From contig DHGT01000099.1 of NCBI GenBank assembly GCA_002402905.1, forward strand, positions 1-8,845: a stretch of 8,845 nucleotides of DNA. Direction: 5' to 3'. A program made the translations under genes and the position numbers. Shown here in pieces: positions 1-7,082 of the stretch; the first letter of the stretch is position 1; the number at the start of each line of letters is the position of its first letter. The DNA comes from Desulfatitalea sp. UBA4791. GTDB taxonomy: Bacteria > Desulfobacterota > Desulfobacteria > Desulfobacterales > Desulfosarcinaceae. A model generated the notes under the pieces. The model saw nothing but the letters and a program-made list of their open reading frames with translations. It did not search any database and had not been told where the DNA came from.

Positions 1-201
1 ATATTAGAGACGCTCGACCCGGATAAAATCGCCACCGAGCGAAGCGGCGGTCTCAAGATCGGTCCGCTGCGCAAGGCCGAAGATTTCGATATTTTGAAGG
101 AGAAAATCGAAAAGATCCGCCGTTGGTTCGATTCGGGGCGCTTCATGGAAGATTTTCTCAGGGAGTTTGAACGAAACTGTGAATCCCTTTCAATGAAATA
201 A
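1..201 (+). CDS. tagH: T6SS-associated FHA-domain protein (TagH/Fha-like), C-terminal fragment
   Basis: Only the last 66 codons are present, because the window edge removes the 5' part. Frame 1 is open from base 1 to TAA at 199-201. The fragment reads LDPDKI, then ERSGGLKIGPLRKAE at about residues 13-27, then a charged helical tail. This resembles the C-terminal domain of T6SS FHA-domain proteins, where a 'LDP..ie......' segment precedes a helix ending the protein. The FHA domain itself, which binds phosphothreonine, would be N-terminal and is not visible. In P. aeruginosa the homologue Fha1 is phosphorylated by PpkA and promotes assembly. The position directly before tssJ matches the fha-tssJ order of H1-type clusters and supports the call. 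The stop lies just before the tssJ Shine-Dalgarno sequence, so the two are surely co-transcribed. The FHA identity is an inference from the C-terminal pattern and synteny. A different accessory protein remains possible. Confidence 0.68.
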   Translation: MLETLDPDKIATERSGGLKIGPLRKAEDFDILKEKIEKIRRWFDSGRFMEDFLREFERNCESLSMK

Positions 202-206
202 GGAGG
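201..206 (+). promoter_or_regulatory. Strong ribosome binding site deciding the tssJ start
   Basis: AGGAGG is a perfect Shine-Dalgarno core starting on the last base of the upstream stop codon. It lies 8 nt before ATG 215, which is ideal spacing, but only 2 nt before the in-frame GTG at 209. The ATG at 215 is therefore the likely start of tssJ. It is the strongest ribosome binding site I can see in the window. Confidence 0.8.
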
Positions 207-214
207 TTGTGATC

Positions 215-742
215 ATGCCCTATAAATCCCTGACGATATTGACCGCCGTGGCGTTGATGCTGACGGCCTGTGCGTCGGCGCCGCTGCCGCCGCCCACATG
301 GACTTATGAAAAGGATGCCATCCAAATCCACCTGATCGCCGATCCCAAGCTCAATTTCGACGACGGCGTGCCCCACACCCTGGTCCTTTGCCTCTACCAG
401 CTCAGGGATCCCAACATCTTCAATCAACTCTCCGACGATACGGAGGGCATTTACAAACTACTGGAATGTGATCTCTTCGATGGCAGCGTGGCCACGGCCA
501 AACGGTTGATCGTGCATCCGGGCCAGGACGTGACGGTGACCCTGGATCGGGCCGAAGGGGCCAAGTATGTGGCCCTGGCCGCAGGATACTACGCACTGGA
601 AAAGGATCGCATGATCCGGCTGTTCGACATCCCGGTGGTCATCGATACCAAGGGATTGATCAAGCGGACCAAAGAGTCGAAACCCGGACGCCTGGCCATC
701 GAACTGGAACTGGGACCATCCCAAATCAGCAGGGAAAAATGA
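215..742 (+). CDS. tssJ: T6SS outer-membrane lipoprotein TssJ
   Basis: TssJ is the outer-membrane lipoprotein of the T6SS membrane complex. It binds the periplasmic C-terminal domain of TssM. From ATG 215 the product is 175 aa. It has a short lipoprotein signal: a basic residue at K4, a hydrophobic core at about 5-16, and the lipobox LTAC with the lipidated cysteine at 19. Residue +2 is Ala, which fits outer-membrane sorting. A short Pro-rich linker (23-28) leads to the transthyretin-like beta domain. The family motif LYQLRDP is at 60-66, and the later HPGQDVTVTLD segment (101-111) matches the 'RPGE' strand region of TssJ. The length is normal for the family. GTG 209 would add two residues (M-I) but is too close to the Shine-Dalgarno sequence. 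The 3' end overlaps tssK by 4 nt (ATGA), implying translational coupling. Two further cysteines (C59, C85) are present in the mature protein. Confidence 0.93.
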   Translation: MPYKSLTILTAVALMLTACASAPLPPPTWTYEKDAIQIHLIADPKLNFDDGVPHTLVLCLYQLRDPNIFNQLSDDTEGIYKLLECDLFDGSVATAKRLIVHPGQDVTVTLDRAEGAKYVALAAGYYALEKDRMIRLFDIPVVIDTKGLIKRTKESKPGRLAIELELGPSQISREK

Positions 743-2127
743 TGGAAAGACCGCTTTTTTGGCATCAAGGGCTTTTTTTGCAGCCCCAGCACCTTCAGCT
801 GAGCAGCCGTTACCATGAGACCCTGAGCCAACCGCTGAACGGGTTCGTGCAGCCCCATTTCTGGGGCGTCGGTGAATACGAGGTGCAGGCCGCCGCCCTG
901 GCCAACCTCAGTTTTCAACTCGGCTCCGGCCGGTTTTTATTTCCCGATTCGACCTACGTGGAATACCCCGGAAATGCGGTGGTGATGCCGCGTTCGTTCG
1001 AAAAGGATTGGGAGCAGGGCAGCCAGACGTTCGGGGTCTACCTCGGTCTGCGCAAATTCAATGCCAAGGAGCGCAACGTCACCGTGATCGACGACCTGAG
1101 CCATGTGGTGGATGTCAATACCCGCTGGGTGGCGACCCATACCGGCGAACAGGTACCGGACCTTCATCTCGACGGGCCGGATGCCGATGTGCAGCGCCTG
1201 AGCTATGTGCTCAAGATTTTTTGGGAATCGGAGCGGGAGCGTCTGGGCGACTATGAGTTGATCCCCTTGGCCCGATTGGAGAAGGACCAGGATCAGGTGC
1301 GCCTTTCCGGCAAATATGTACCGCCCTGCGTCTCCATCGGCGCGGACGAACGTCTCTTTGCCTTGATCAAGGAGATACGGGATCAAATCGGCGCGCGCAG
1401 CCGCCAGCTGGAATCCTACAAGCGGGACCGGGGACTTCATTCGGCCGAATTCGGTGCCCGGGACATGGTCTACTTGCTCGCTTTGCGTTCGCTGAACCGA
1501 TATGCTTCGTTGCTGGGCCACTACACGGCCGCCCGGTACGGCCACCCCTGGCAGGTGTACGGCCTGCTGTGTCAGTTGATCGGAGAGTTGTCCACGTTTT
1601 CCGGCGATATCGGATTCACGGGCGAGGACCGCGAGGGGCAACGCTGGCTCAAGGAGTACGATCATCGCGATCTGGGCGGCTGTTTCGGCGGGGCGCTGGC
1701 TTTGATTACCCAACTGCTCGATCAGATCACGGCCGGGCCCGAATATATCCTGCCCATGCTCTTCGACGGGACCTATTTCGGCACCGACCTGCCGGCAGCG
1801 GTCTTCGAGGGCCGCAACCGTTTCTACCTGGTGGTGGAGACCGAAACCGATGCCCAGGCGGTGTTACCGGGGCTGGAAAGCATTGCCAAGCTCGGATGCA
1901 GGGAAACGTTGCCGATTCTGATCGCGCGATCCCTGTCGGGTGTGGGGATCTCGCATTTGACCGCACCTCCTCAGGAGCTGCCGCGGAGAAGCCATGCGCT
2001 CTATTTTCAGATCGATCATCACGGCGATCAGTGGGGGCAGGTCCAGAACAGCAAGAACCTGGCGCTCTATTGGGATACGGCACCAGAGGACCTGAAGGTC
2101 GAACTGATGGTCGTGGGAAGGAGTTGA
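739..2127 (+). CDS. tssK: T6SS baseplate subunit TssK
   Basis: TssK is the trimeric cytoplasmic baseplate component that connects the TssF/TssG wedge to the TssL/TssM membrane complex. It is related to phage receptor-binding proteins. The 462-aa product is of usual length. It opens with the TssK signature LFWHQGLFLQPQHLQ (about 6-20), followed by the N-terminal beta-sandwich shoulder. The helical middle contains the segment RDMVYLLALRSLNRYASLLGHY (about 240-262). The C-terminal receptor-binding-like domain ends with ALYWDTAPEDLKVELMVV, as in other TssK proteins. Start choice: tandem ATGs at 739 and 742. The first overlaps the tssJ stop in ATGA. The upstream AGGGA (731-735) is 3 nt from the first and 6 nt from the second, so either may be used and the difference is one Met. 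Identity is firm from both termini and from its place between tssJ and tssL. Confidence 0.96.
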   Translation: MMERPLFWHQGLFLQPQHLQLSSRYHETLSQPLNGFVQPHFWGVGEYEVQAAALANLSFQLGSGRFLFPDSTYVEYPGNAVVMPRSFEKDWEQGSQTFGVYLGLRKFNAKERNVTVIDDLSHVVDVNTRWVATHTGEQVPDLHLDGPDADVQRLSYVLKIFWESERERLGDYELIPLARLEKDQDQVRLSGKYVPPCVSIGADERLFALIKEIRDQIGARSRQLESYKRDRGLHSAEFGARDMVYLLALRSLNRYASLLGHYTAARYGHPWQVYGLLCQLIGELSTFSGDIGFTGEDREGQRWLKEYDHRDLGGCFGGALALITQLLDQITAGPEYILPMLFDGTYFGTDLPAAVFEGRNRFYLVVETETDAQAVLPGLESIAKLGCRETLPILIARSLSGVGISHLTAPPQELPRRSHALYFQIDHHGDQWGQVQNSKNLALYWDTAPEDLKVELMVVGRS

Positions 2128-2134
2128 GGCCGCC

Positions 2135-2812
2135 ATGCGTTTGTCCGATTGCTTTATGGAAATCATCGCCTACATCACTTTCGTCACGCGCAACGGCTCC
2201 GGTGCGCCGCTCTCTTACGAGCAGGTGCGCGCCAATGTGCAGCGCTTGATCGCCCAGAGCGAGGCCTGCCTGGAAAAGGGGCAATTCAGCGTTGAGGATT
2301 TCAACCTGGCGCGTTTCGCGGTGTTCGCCTGGGTCGATGAAATGATTCTTGCATCCCAGTGGGTAGGAAGGCAACAGTGGCAACGGGAGCAGTTGCAGCG
2401 GCAGTATTACCAGACCGCAGATGCCGGCGAGCTCTTCTTCGATCGGCTCAACGCCATCGGACCGCATCAGCGTGATGTGCGCGAGGTCTATTATTTGTGC
2501 CTGGCGCTCGGCTTTTCCGGGCAATACTGCAACGAAGGCGATGAATTTCTTCTCGATCAGCTCAAGACATCCAACTTGAAGCTGCTGACCGGCAGTTCGG
2601 TTGGCATCCCCGCTTTGGAAAAGGAGGAGCTCTTTCCAGCGGCCTATCCAGCGCAGGCCGCCGATGCCGCGCCCAAATTGCGGCAGAAAGGCCTGTCGCG
2701 GTTCACCCTTTTGGGCGCTGCGGCGCCCGTGGCCCTTTTCGGCCTCTTGTTCCTGATCTATAAATTTATTCTTGGCAATATCGCCGGCAATCTCATTGGT
2801 ACGGTGCAGTAG
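2135..2812 (+). CDS. tssL: T6SS inner-membrane protein TssL (DotU type, no peptidoglycan-binding domain)
   Basis: TssL is the tail-anchored inner-membrane partner of TssM and docks TssK and the baseplate from the cytoplasm. The 225-aa protein has a cytoplasmic DotU helical domain (about 1-155) with the family-typical stretches VFAWVDEMILAS (63-74) and LGFSGQY (125-131). A Pro/Ala-rich linker (about 168-184) follows, then one C-terminal transmembrane helix (about 190-212) and a tail of about 13 residues. This is the short form. There is no C-terminal OmpA-like peptidoglycan-binding domain, so cell-wall anchoring, if needed, must come from another protein such as a TagL-type partner. GAGG at 2126-2129 lies 5 nt before the ATG, overlapping the tssK stop. 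An AAGGAG further upstream (2118-2123) is 11 nt away. The stop TAG abuts the tssM ATG with no gap. Confidence 0.95.
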   Translation: MRLSDCFMEIIAYITFVTRNGSGAPLSYEQVRANVQRLIAQSEACLEKGQFSVEDFNLARFAVFAWVDEMILASQWVGRQQWQREQLQRQYYQTADAGELFFDRLNAIGPHQRDVREVYYLCLALGFSGQYCNEGDEFLLDQLKTSNLKLLTGSSVGIPALEKEELFPAAYPAQAADAAPKLRQKGLSRFTLLGAAAPVALFGLLFLIYKFILGNIAGNLIGTVQ

Positions 2813-5800
2813 ATGAAACCAATTCTCAGATGGGTGTTTAAAGGCCTGTTGCTGCTGACCCTGTTGGCTCTGCTTGTTTTGCTGATTTTCGGTCTGGTGC
2901 TCTGGATCGGCTGGTCGTGGTGGGTCGGTTTCTTCCTTTTGATCGGATTGATCGGGTTGGCCCTCGGCGCCCTTGTGGTTCGGAAAATCCTGCTGCGGCG
3001 GCGGGAACAGATGTTTGTGCATGAGGTGATCGCCCAGGACGAGTCGATCCAGAGGGGGTTGGCGCCTGCCGAGCAGGATACGGCCAAGGAGCTTCAGGCG
3101 CGCTGGAAAGAGGCCATCGATGCCCTGCGAAAATCTCATCTGAGAAAATATGGCAATCCGCTTTATGTACTGCCCTGGTATATGGTGATCGGCGAAAGTG
3201 GGTCCGGCAAGACCACGGCCATCAAGAGCGCCCGTCTATCGTCGCCCTTTGCCGAAGTGAGCCGCACATCGGGTATTTCCGGCACCCGCAACTGCGATTG
3301 GTGGTTTTTCGAACAGGCCATCATTCTGGACACCGCCGGACGATACGCCCTGCCGGTGGATGAAGGCCGGGACAAGGACGAATGGCAGAAATTTTTGACC
3401 TTGCTGGCCAGGTTCCGTAAACGCGAACCGCTCAACGGGCTGGTGGTCACGGTGGCCGCCGACCGGCTGGCCCAGGCCACGGTGGAAGCCTTGCAGGAAG
3501 ATGGCCGCAATATCCGGCGCCGCATAGAAGAGTTAACCCGGGTCCTGGGCGCCAGATCGCCGGTCTATGTGATGGTGACCAAGTGCGATCTGATTCAGGG
3601 GGCCAGCCAGTTCTGCGCCCAGTTGCCCGAAGAGACGCTGAACCAGGCCATGGGATTCTTGAACCAGGAGATGAGTTCGAATGTCGGCGTCGTGATCGAC
3701 AAGTGCATGCGCACGGTGGGCGACCGGTTGCGAGATTTGCGGCTTTTGCTCCTGCAGCGGATCAAAACACCCGGCGCGGCGGCGGACTTACTGCTCTTCC
3801 CCGAAGAGTTGGAGAACTTGAAAGAGAAGATAGCGGCTTTTGTCGGCAGCGCCTTCCAGGAAAACCCCTACCAGGAAACGCCCCTGCTGAGGGCCATATT
3901 TTTCAGCAGCGGCCGCCAGGAGGGAACTCCCTTTTCACATTTTCTCAATACGTTGGGACTAATCCAGGCCCCCGAGGTGTTGAAGGGGACCAATATCGGC
4001 CTCTTTCTTCACGATGTGTTTGCCAAAATCCTGCCCGCCGATCGGCACCTTTTCCGGCCCACCCAGCATATGCAGGAGTGGCGGAAATTGACCCGCAACA
4101 TGGGCCTGACGGCCTGGATCGCCTTCATGGTGGCGCTGTGCGGATTGCTCAGTTATTCCTTCGTGAAGAATCTGGCGGCGCTGTCCGATGTGCGCAAAGA
4201 GTTCAGCAAACCGGCCGTGTTGCAAGGCGAGCTGCTGGCGGATGTGATCACCATGGATCGCTTCCGGAATGCCGTGATTCAGGTGGAGGAGCAGAATCGC
4301 CGGTGGTGGATTCCCCGGCTAGGGCTCGATGAAAGCCTGGAACTCGAGGCCCAACTAAAACAAAAATATGTGGATCTTTTCCAGAAAGGGTTTCTGCAGC
4401 GTTTCGATCAACACATGAACGATCGGCTCACCGGATTTGGTCCGTCCACGCCGCCGCATATTTTCGGAGCCCATGTGACCCATCTGGTGCGGCGGATCAA
4501 TCTGCTCAAGGGGCGTCTGGCCCAGGACGACTTGTCCCGGCTGAGCGCGTTCGCCCAAGCCGATTATTCTCCGGAGGTATTGGGGCGAGCGGAACTGATC
4601 CCCGAAATCCAGAAGAAGGTCGCCGCGGATTACTTGTATGCCGTGGCCTGGGATCAGGACGCAGGCCGTTTGAATACCGAACTGACGGCGTTGCAGACAT
4701 GGCTCAAGCACCTGATGACCATGCCGGGTGCAAACCTGAACTGGCTGGTAGAATGGTTGAACACCGACCCTTCGGTAAAACCGGTCACGCTCTATGATTT
4801 CTGGGGCGGTGCTTCCAGTCAAGCGCAGGCCAATGTGCCGGGCGCCTTTACCCATGACGGCAAGACGATAATCGACCAGACGATCGCCGAGATCGAGTCC
4901 GCGCTATTCGATCCCTTGATCATCGCGGCACACAAGGTGACCTTCGCGGATTGGTATCGCAACCAATTTTTCAAATCGTGGGAGGCCTTTGCCGCTTCTT
5001 TCGGCGAGGGGACGACCTTGCTGCAGGAGCGGGACAACTGGCAGGTGGTGGCCAAGCGGGTGCCGACCGAAAGCGGTCCATACTTCTCCCTGATCGATCG
5101 CATAGTCACCGAATTCGATGCCTTCGATCCGGAAATGGAGATGCCGGCCTGGGTGGGTATGGCCTATGTCTGGCAGGATGTGCTGGCAGAAGCCCAGACG
5201 ACCCATGCGGTCGATCTTCAAAAAGCCGGCATCATTCGAAAGGCGACTCAAAAGGTCACTTCGAAGATCAGAAGGGCCGAACGTGCCTTGGGCGTGAAGG
5301 TGCGCAAGCCCATGGATGCCAAGGGCCAACTGGATGCCGCCAAGGCGATGACCGCTTATTTAAATGGATTGGATGAAGCCGCCAAGGCGACCCAATCGCG
5401 CCTGGTCGCCTTTGAGATGGCCTCCGCGCTCTATCAACAGGAGGCTGCCACCGGAGATTCGCCATTCCTTACGGCCATGCGGGCCATCGATGACATGAAG
5501 GCCGTCATCTCCGATGCCCAGGACGAGCAGGAGAAGCTTTTTTGGGACCTTATCCAGGGCAATGTGGAGTTTTTGCACGCCTACACCAATCGCGAAGCAG
5601 CCTGCCATCTGCAAGCCTTATGGGAACGCGAGGTTCTGCTTGAACTGCAGGATGTCAGCAGGGATACCGATTTGGCGCAAATGCTGATGGGCAGCAGCGG
5701 GTACGCGACCCAGTTCATCAAAGGATCGGCCGCACCGTTCATTGGCCGAAGCCTGAGCAAAGGCTACTTTGCCAGGAAGATACTCGGGCGGGAGGTGCCC

Positions 5801-6301
5801 CTGGAGAGCGATTTTCTTCCCTACCTGAGCAAGGGCGCCCGCGCGGCGCGGCCGACCCAGAGCAGTTATCGGGTAAAGGTGAGAGCCTATCCTACCGATA
5901 CCAACACAGAGGCCACCGTGCGACCGCACGCCACGGTATTGGAACTCCAATGTGCCGACAGCAGCGAGCGACTGGAGAATTTGAACTACCCGGTGGCCAA
6001 GACCTTCACGTGGTCGCCGGGCAATTGCGGCGACGTCGTCTTTCGAATTTCGGTGGGCAACCTGTCACTGACCAAGACCTACGGCGGGCATCACGCCTTT
6101 GCCAAGTTCTTGAACGATTTCAAGACCGGCCAACGCACCTTCATGCGCGATGAATTTCCCAGCGAGGAGGCAGCCTTGAGGCGCATGGGAATCCGTTTTA
6201 TCAAGGCCAAATATCAATTTCAGGGCCATTCTGCGGTACTGGGGCTGTTATACAGCGCTCCGGGAGCACCGCCACGGAAAATTGCTCCATGCTGGGATTG
6301 A
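2813..6301 (+). CDS. tssM: T6SS membrane-complex protein TssM (IcmF family) with intact NTPase motifs
   Basis: TssM is the large inner-membrane component that spans the periplasm and binds TssL and TssJ. The 1162-aa protein is of normal length. Two N-terminal transmembrane helices lie at about 8-31 and 35-56. A cytoplasmic GTPase-like domain follows: Walker A GESGSGKT at 127-134, a Walker B/G3-like ILDTAG at 171-176, and a TKCD specificity motif at 256-259. The IcmF hallmark segments LLRAIFFSSGRQEGTPF (358-374) and GLFLHDVFAKILPADRHLF (396-414) come next. A third transmembrane helix at about 432-450 precedes the long periplasmic helical region (about 455-1000). The C-terminal beta-rich TssJ-binding domain covers about 1015-1140 and carries C1047 and C1072. 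The intact Walker A matters because some TssM proteins have lost it. No good Shine-Dalgarno sequence precedes ATG 2813, which directly follows the tssL stop, so translation probably relies on coupling. The last 13 nt overlap tagF. Confidence 0.97.
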   Translation: MKPILRWVFKGLLLLTLLALLVLLIFGLVLWIGWSWWVGFFLLIGLIGLALGALVVRKILLRRREQMFVHEVIAQDESIQRGLAPAEQDTAKELQARWKEAIDALRKSHLRKYGNPLYVLPWYMVIGESGSGKTTAIKSARLSSPFAEVSRTSGISGTRNCDWWFFEQAIILDTAGRYALPVDEGRDKDEWQKFLTLLARFRKREPLNGLVVTVAADRLAQATVEALQEDGRNIRRRIEELTRVLGARSPVYVMVTKCDLIQGASQFCAQLPEETLNQAMGFLNQEMSSNVGVVIDKCMRTVGDRLRDLRLLLLQRIKTPGAAADLLLFPEELENLKEKIAAFVGSAFQENPYQETPLLRAIFFSSGRQEGTPFSHFLNTLGLIQAPEVLKGTNIGLFLHDVFAKILPADRHLFRPTQHMQEWRKLTRNMGLTAWIAFMVALCGLLSYSFVKNLAALSDVRKEFSKPAVLQGELLADVITMDRFRNAVIQVEEQNRRWWIPRLGLDESLELEAQLKQKYVDLFQKGFLQRFDQHMNDRLTGFGPSTPPHIFGAHVTHLVRRINLLKGRLAQDDLSRLSAFAQADYSPEVLGRAELIPEIQKKVAADYLYAVAWDQDAGRLNTELTALQTWLKHLMTMPGANLNWLVEWLNTDPSVKPVTLYDFWGGASSQAQANVPGAFTHDGKTIIDQTIAEIESALFDPLIIAAHKVTFADWYRNQFFKSWEAFAASFGEGTTLLQERDNWQVVAKRVPTESGPYFSLIDRIVTEFDAFDPEMEMPAWVGMAYVWQDVLAEAQTTHAVDLQKAGIIRKATQKVTSKIRRAERALGVKVRKPMDAKGQLDAAKAMTAYLNGLDEAAKATQSRLVAFEMASALYQQEAATGDSPFLTAMRAIDDMKAVISDAQDEQEKLFWDLIQGNVEFLHAYTNREAACHLQALWEREVLLELQDVSRDTDLAQMLMGSSGYATQFIKGSAAPFIGRSLSKGYFARKILGREVPLESDFLPYLSKGARAARPTQSSYRVKVRAYPTDTNTEATVRPHATVLELQCADSSERLENLNYPVAKTFTWSPGNCGDVVFRISVGNLSLTKTYGGHHAFAKFLNDFKTGQRTFMRDEFPSEEAALRRMGIRFIKAKYQFQGHSAVLGLLYSAPGAPPRKIAPCWD

Positions 6302-7023
6302 ATCGCCAGAACGCCGGGTGGCGATGGAAGGCCATCGGCAAACACCCGGCCGCCATGGATTATTTTAGCCTGAACAACGGCACGCCCCTGATGGACGCGA
6401 TTGCCGAGTGGGTGACCAAGGGCTACGAGGGGTTGATGGCCCGCGGTCCCGCTTCCAATGGTCCCTACTCGTGGCGTTTCTGGTTCAGGGGCAGTAAGAA
6501 GGGCACCCTGGTTTGCGGCGTGGGGCGCGACAGCAGCGACCGGATCGGCCGGCCCTATCCGCTGCTGCTCCTGGGCGAGGGACCCTTGAAGGGTTGGGAG
6601 AAGATCTGGACCCTGCTTCCCACGGTGCTGGATCGCACATGGACGCAGATCGAGCGTCTGGCCACCCAGCGGTTTGCAGACCTGAACGAATTGAACGAGG
6701 CGGTGACGCGCATTCCGCCGCCGCAAATCCAAGGGCCGCCGCCCGCCTTTGCCGATTTGGCGCCAGGGGACCTGCAGGGACAGGCGGAGGTGGATCGATG
6801 CATGCAGGCGCTGCAGCATGAGGGGCGGGTGATCGTTCCCCTGGGCGATGGTGCGGACGTCGAGACCAGCCAAGCGGCCCTGCGGTGGCAGGGCAAACTG
6901 GCATCATGCTGCCCGGAAACGCCCCGAGCGATATTTCTTGGCGGGCATCCGCGGTACATTTTTTTAGTTTTGGTTAAGGAACCGCTGGCAACTGCCGATT
7001 TTATTGCTTTGTGGAGCGTTTGA
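6289..7023 (+). CDS. tagF: T6SS-associated protein TagF, divergent form
   Basis: TagF proteins in known systems are post-translational repressors of T6SS assembly. In P. aeruginosa, TagF acts opposite the PpkA/Fha1 threonine-phosphorylation branch. This 244-aa product carries GKHPAAMDYF (17-26), which corresponds to the family's N-terminal 'GKlP..gDF' motif. It also has DSSDRIGRPYPL (81-92), equivalent to the 'DrvGR.fPL' motif of the DUF2094/TagF fold. A Pro-rich stretch (143-152) separates this core from a C-terminal part ending in a hydrophobic strand (about 213-229) and a helix. The usual aromatic 'GFYGKLP' start is replaced by GWRWKAIGKHP, so the protein is diverged from the textbook family. 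The gene starts inside the last codons of tssM (13-nt overlap) with only a poor Shine-Dalgarno sequence, suggesting coupled translation. Position after tssM matches the tssM-tagF order of H1-type clusters. No PppA-type phosphatase domain is fused. The family call is good; the repressor role here is inferred. Confidence 0.82.
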   Translation: MLGLNRQNAGWRWKAIGKHPAAMDYFSLNNGTPLMDAIAEWVTKGYEGLMARGPASNGPYSWRFWFRGSKKGTLVCGVGRDSSDRIGRPYPLLLLGEGPLKGWEKIWTLLPTVLDRTWTQIERLATQRFADLNELNEAVTRIPPPQIQGPPPAFADLAPGDLQGQAEVDRCMQALQHEGRVIVPLGDGADVETSQAALRWQGKLASCCPETPRAIFLGGHPRYIFLVLVKEPLATADFIALWSV

Positions 7024-7082
7024 CGGCAATGAAGCCACCAGAACGGGTTTGATCAAATCGCTGCTGAAGAGGTTGGCCAATC
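7024..7082 (+). other. tagF-tssA intergenic spacer with tssA ribosome binding site
   Basis: This 59-nt gap is the longest between genes in the run. It contains AAGAGG at 7067-7072, 10 nt before the tssA ATG, a usable though slightly distant Shine-Dalgarno sequence. I see no convincing -35/-10 promoter pair and no hairpin with a T-run, so tssA is most simply read as the last gene of the same operon. An eight-codon ATG-to-TGA frame (7029-7052) is too short to call. Confidence 0.55.

Noticed and set aside
209..214. GTG 209 as the tssJ start
   Set aside because: Only 2 nt from the AGGAGG core. ATG 215 has 8-nt spacing and still gives a complete lipoprotein signal peptide.
937..1713. 258-codon minus-strand open frame inside tssK
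   Set aside because: Fully contained in the TssK coding sequence, whose family signatures are clear. The antisense product has no recognisable motif.
1569..2249. 226-codon plus-strand frame overlapping tssK and tssL
   Set aside because: Arg/Gly/Pro-rich out-of-frame shadow running across two real genes.
1727..3139. 470-codon minus-strand open frame across tssK, tssL and the tssM start
   Set aside because: It is antisense to three confidently identified genes, and its translation is a low-complexity Gln/Arg/Pro-rich product with no recognisable domain. It has no ribosome site that stands out. Such frames are expected opposite GC-rich genes.
6941..6965. Hairpin plus T-run inside tagF as an intrinsic terminator
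   Set aside because: The stem is only 4 bp (GCGG/CCGC) and is separated from the T7 run by several bases. It lies inside a coding sequence with a downstream gene.
7029..7052. Eight-codon ATG-TGA frame between tagF and tssA as a leader peptide
   Set aside because: Too short, with no ribosome site and no attenuator-like structure nearby.
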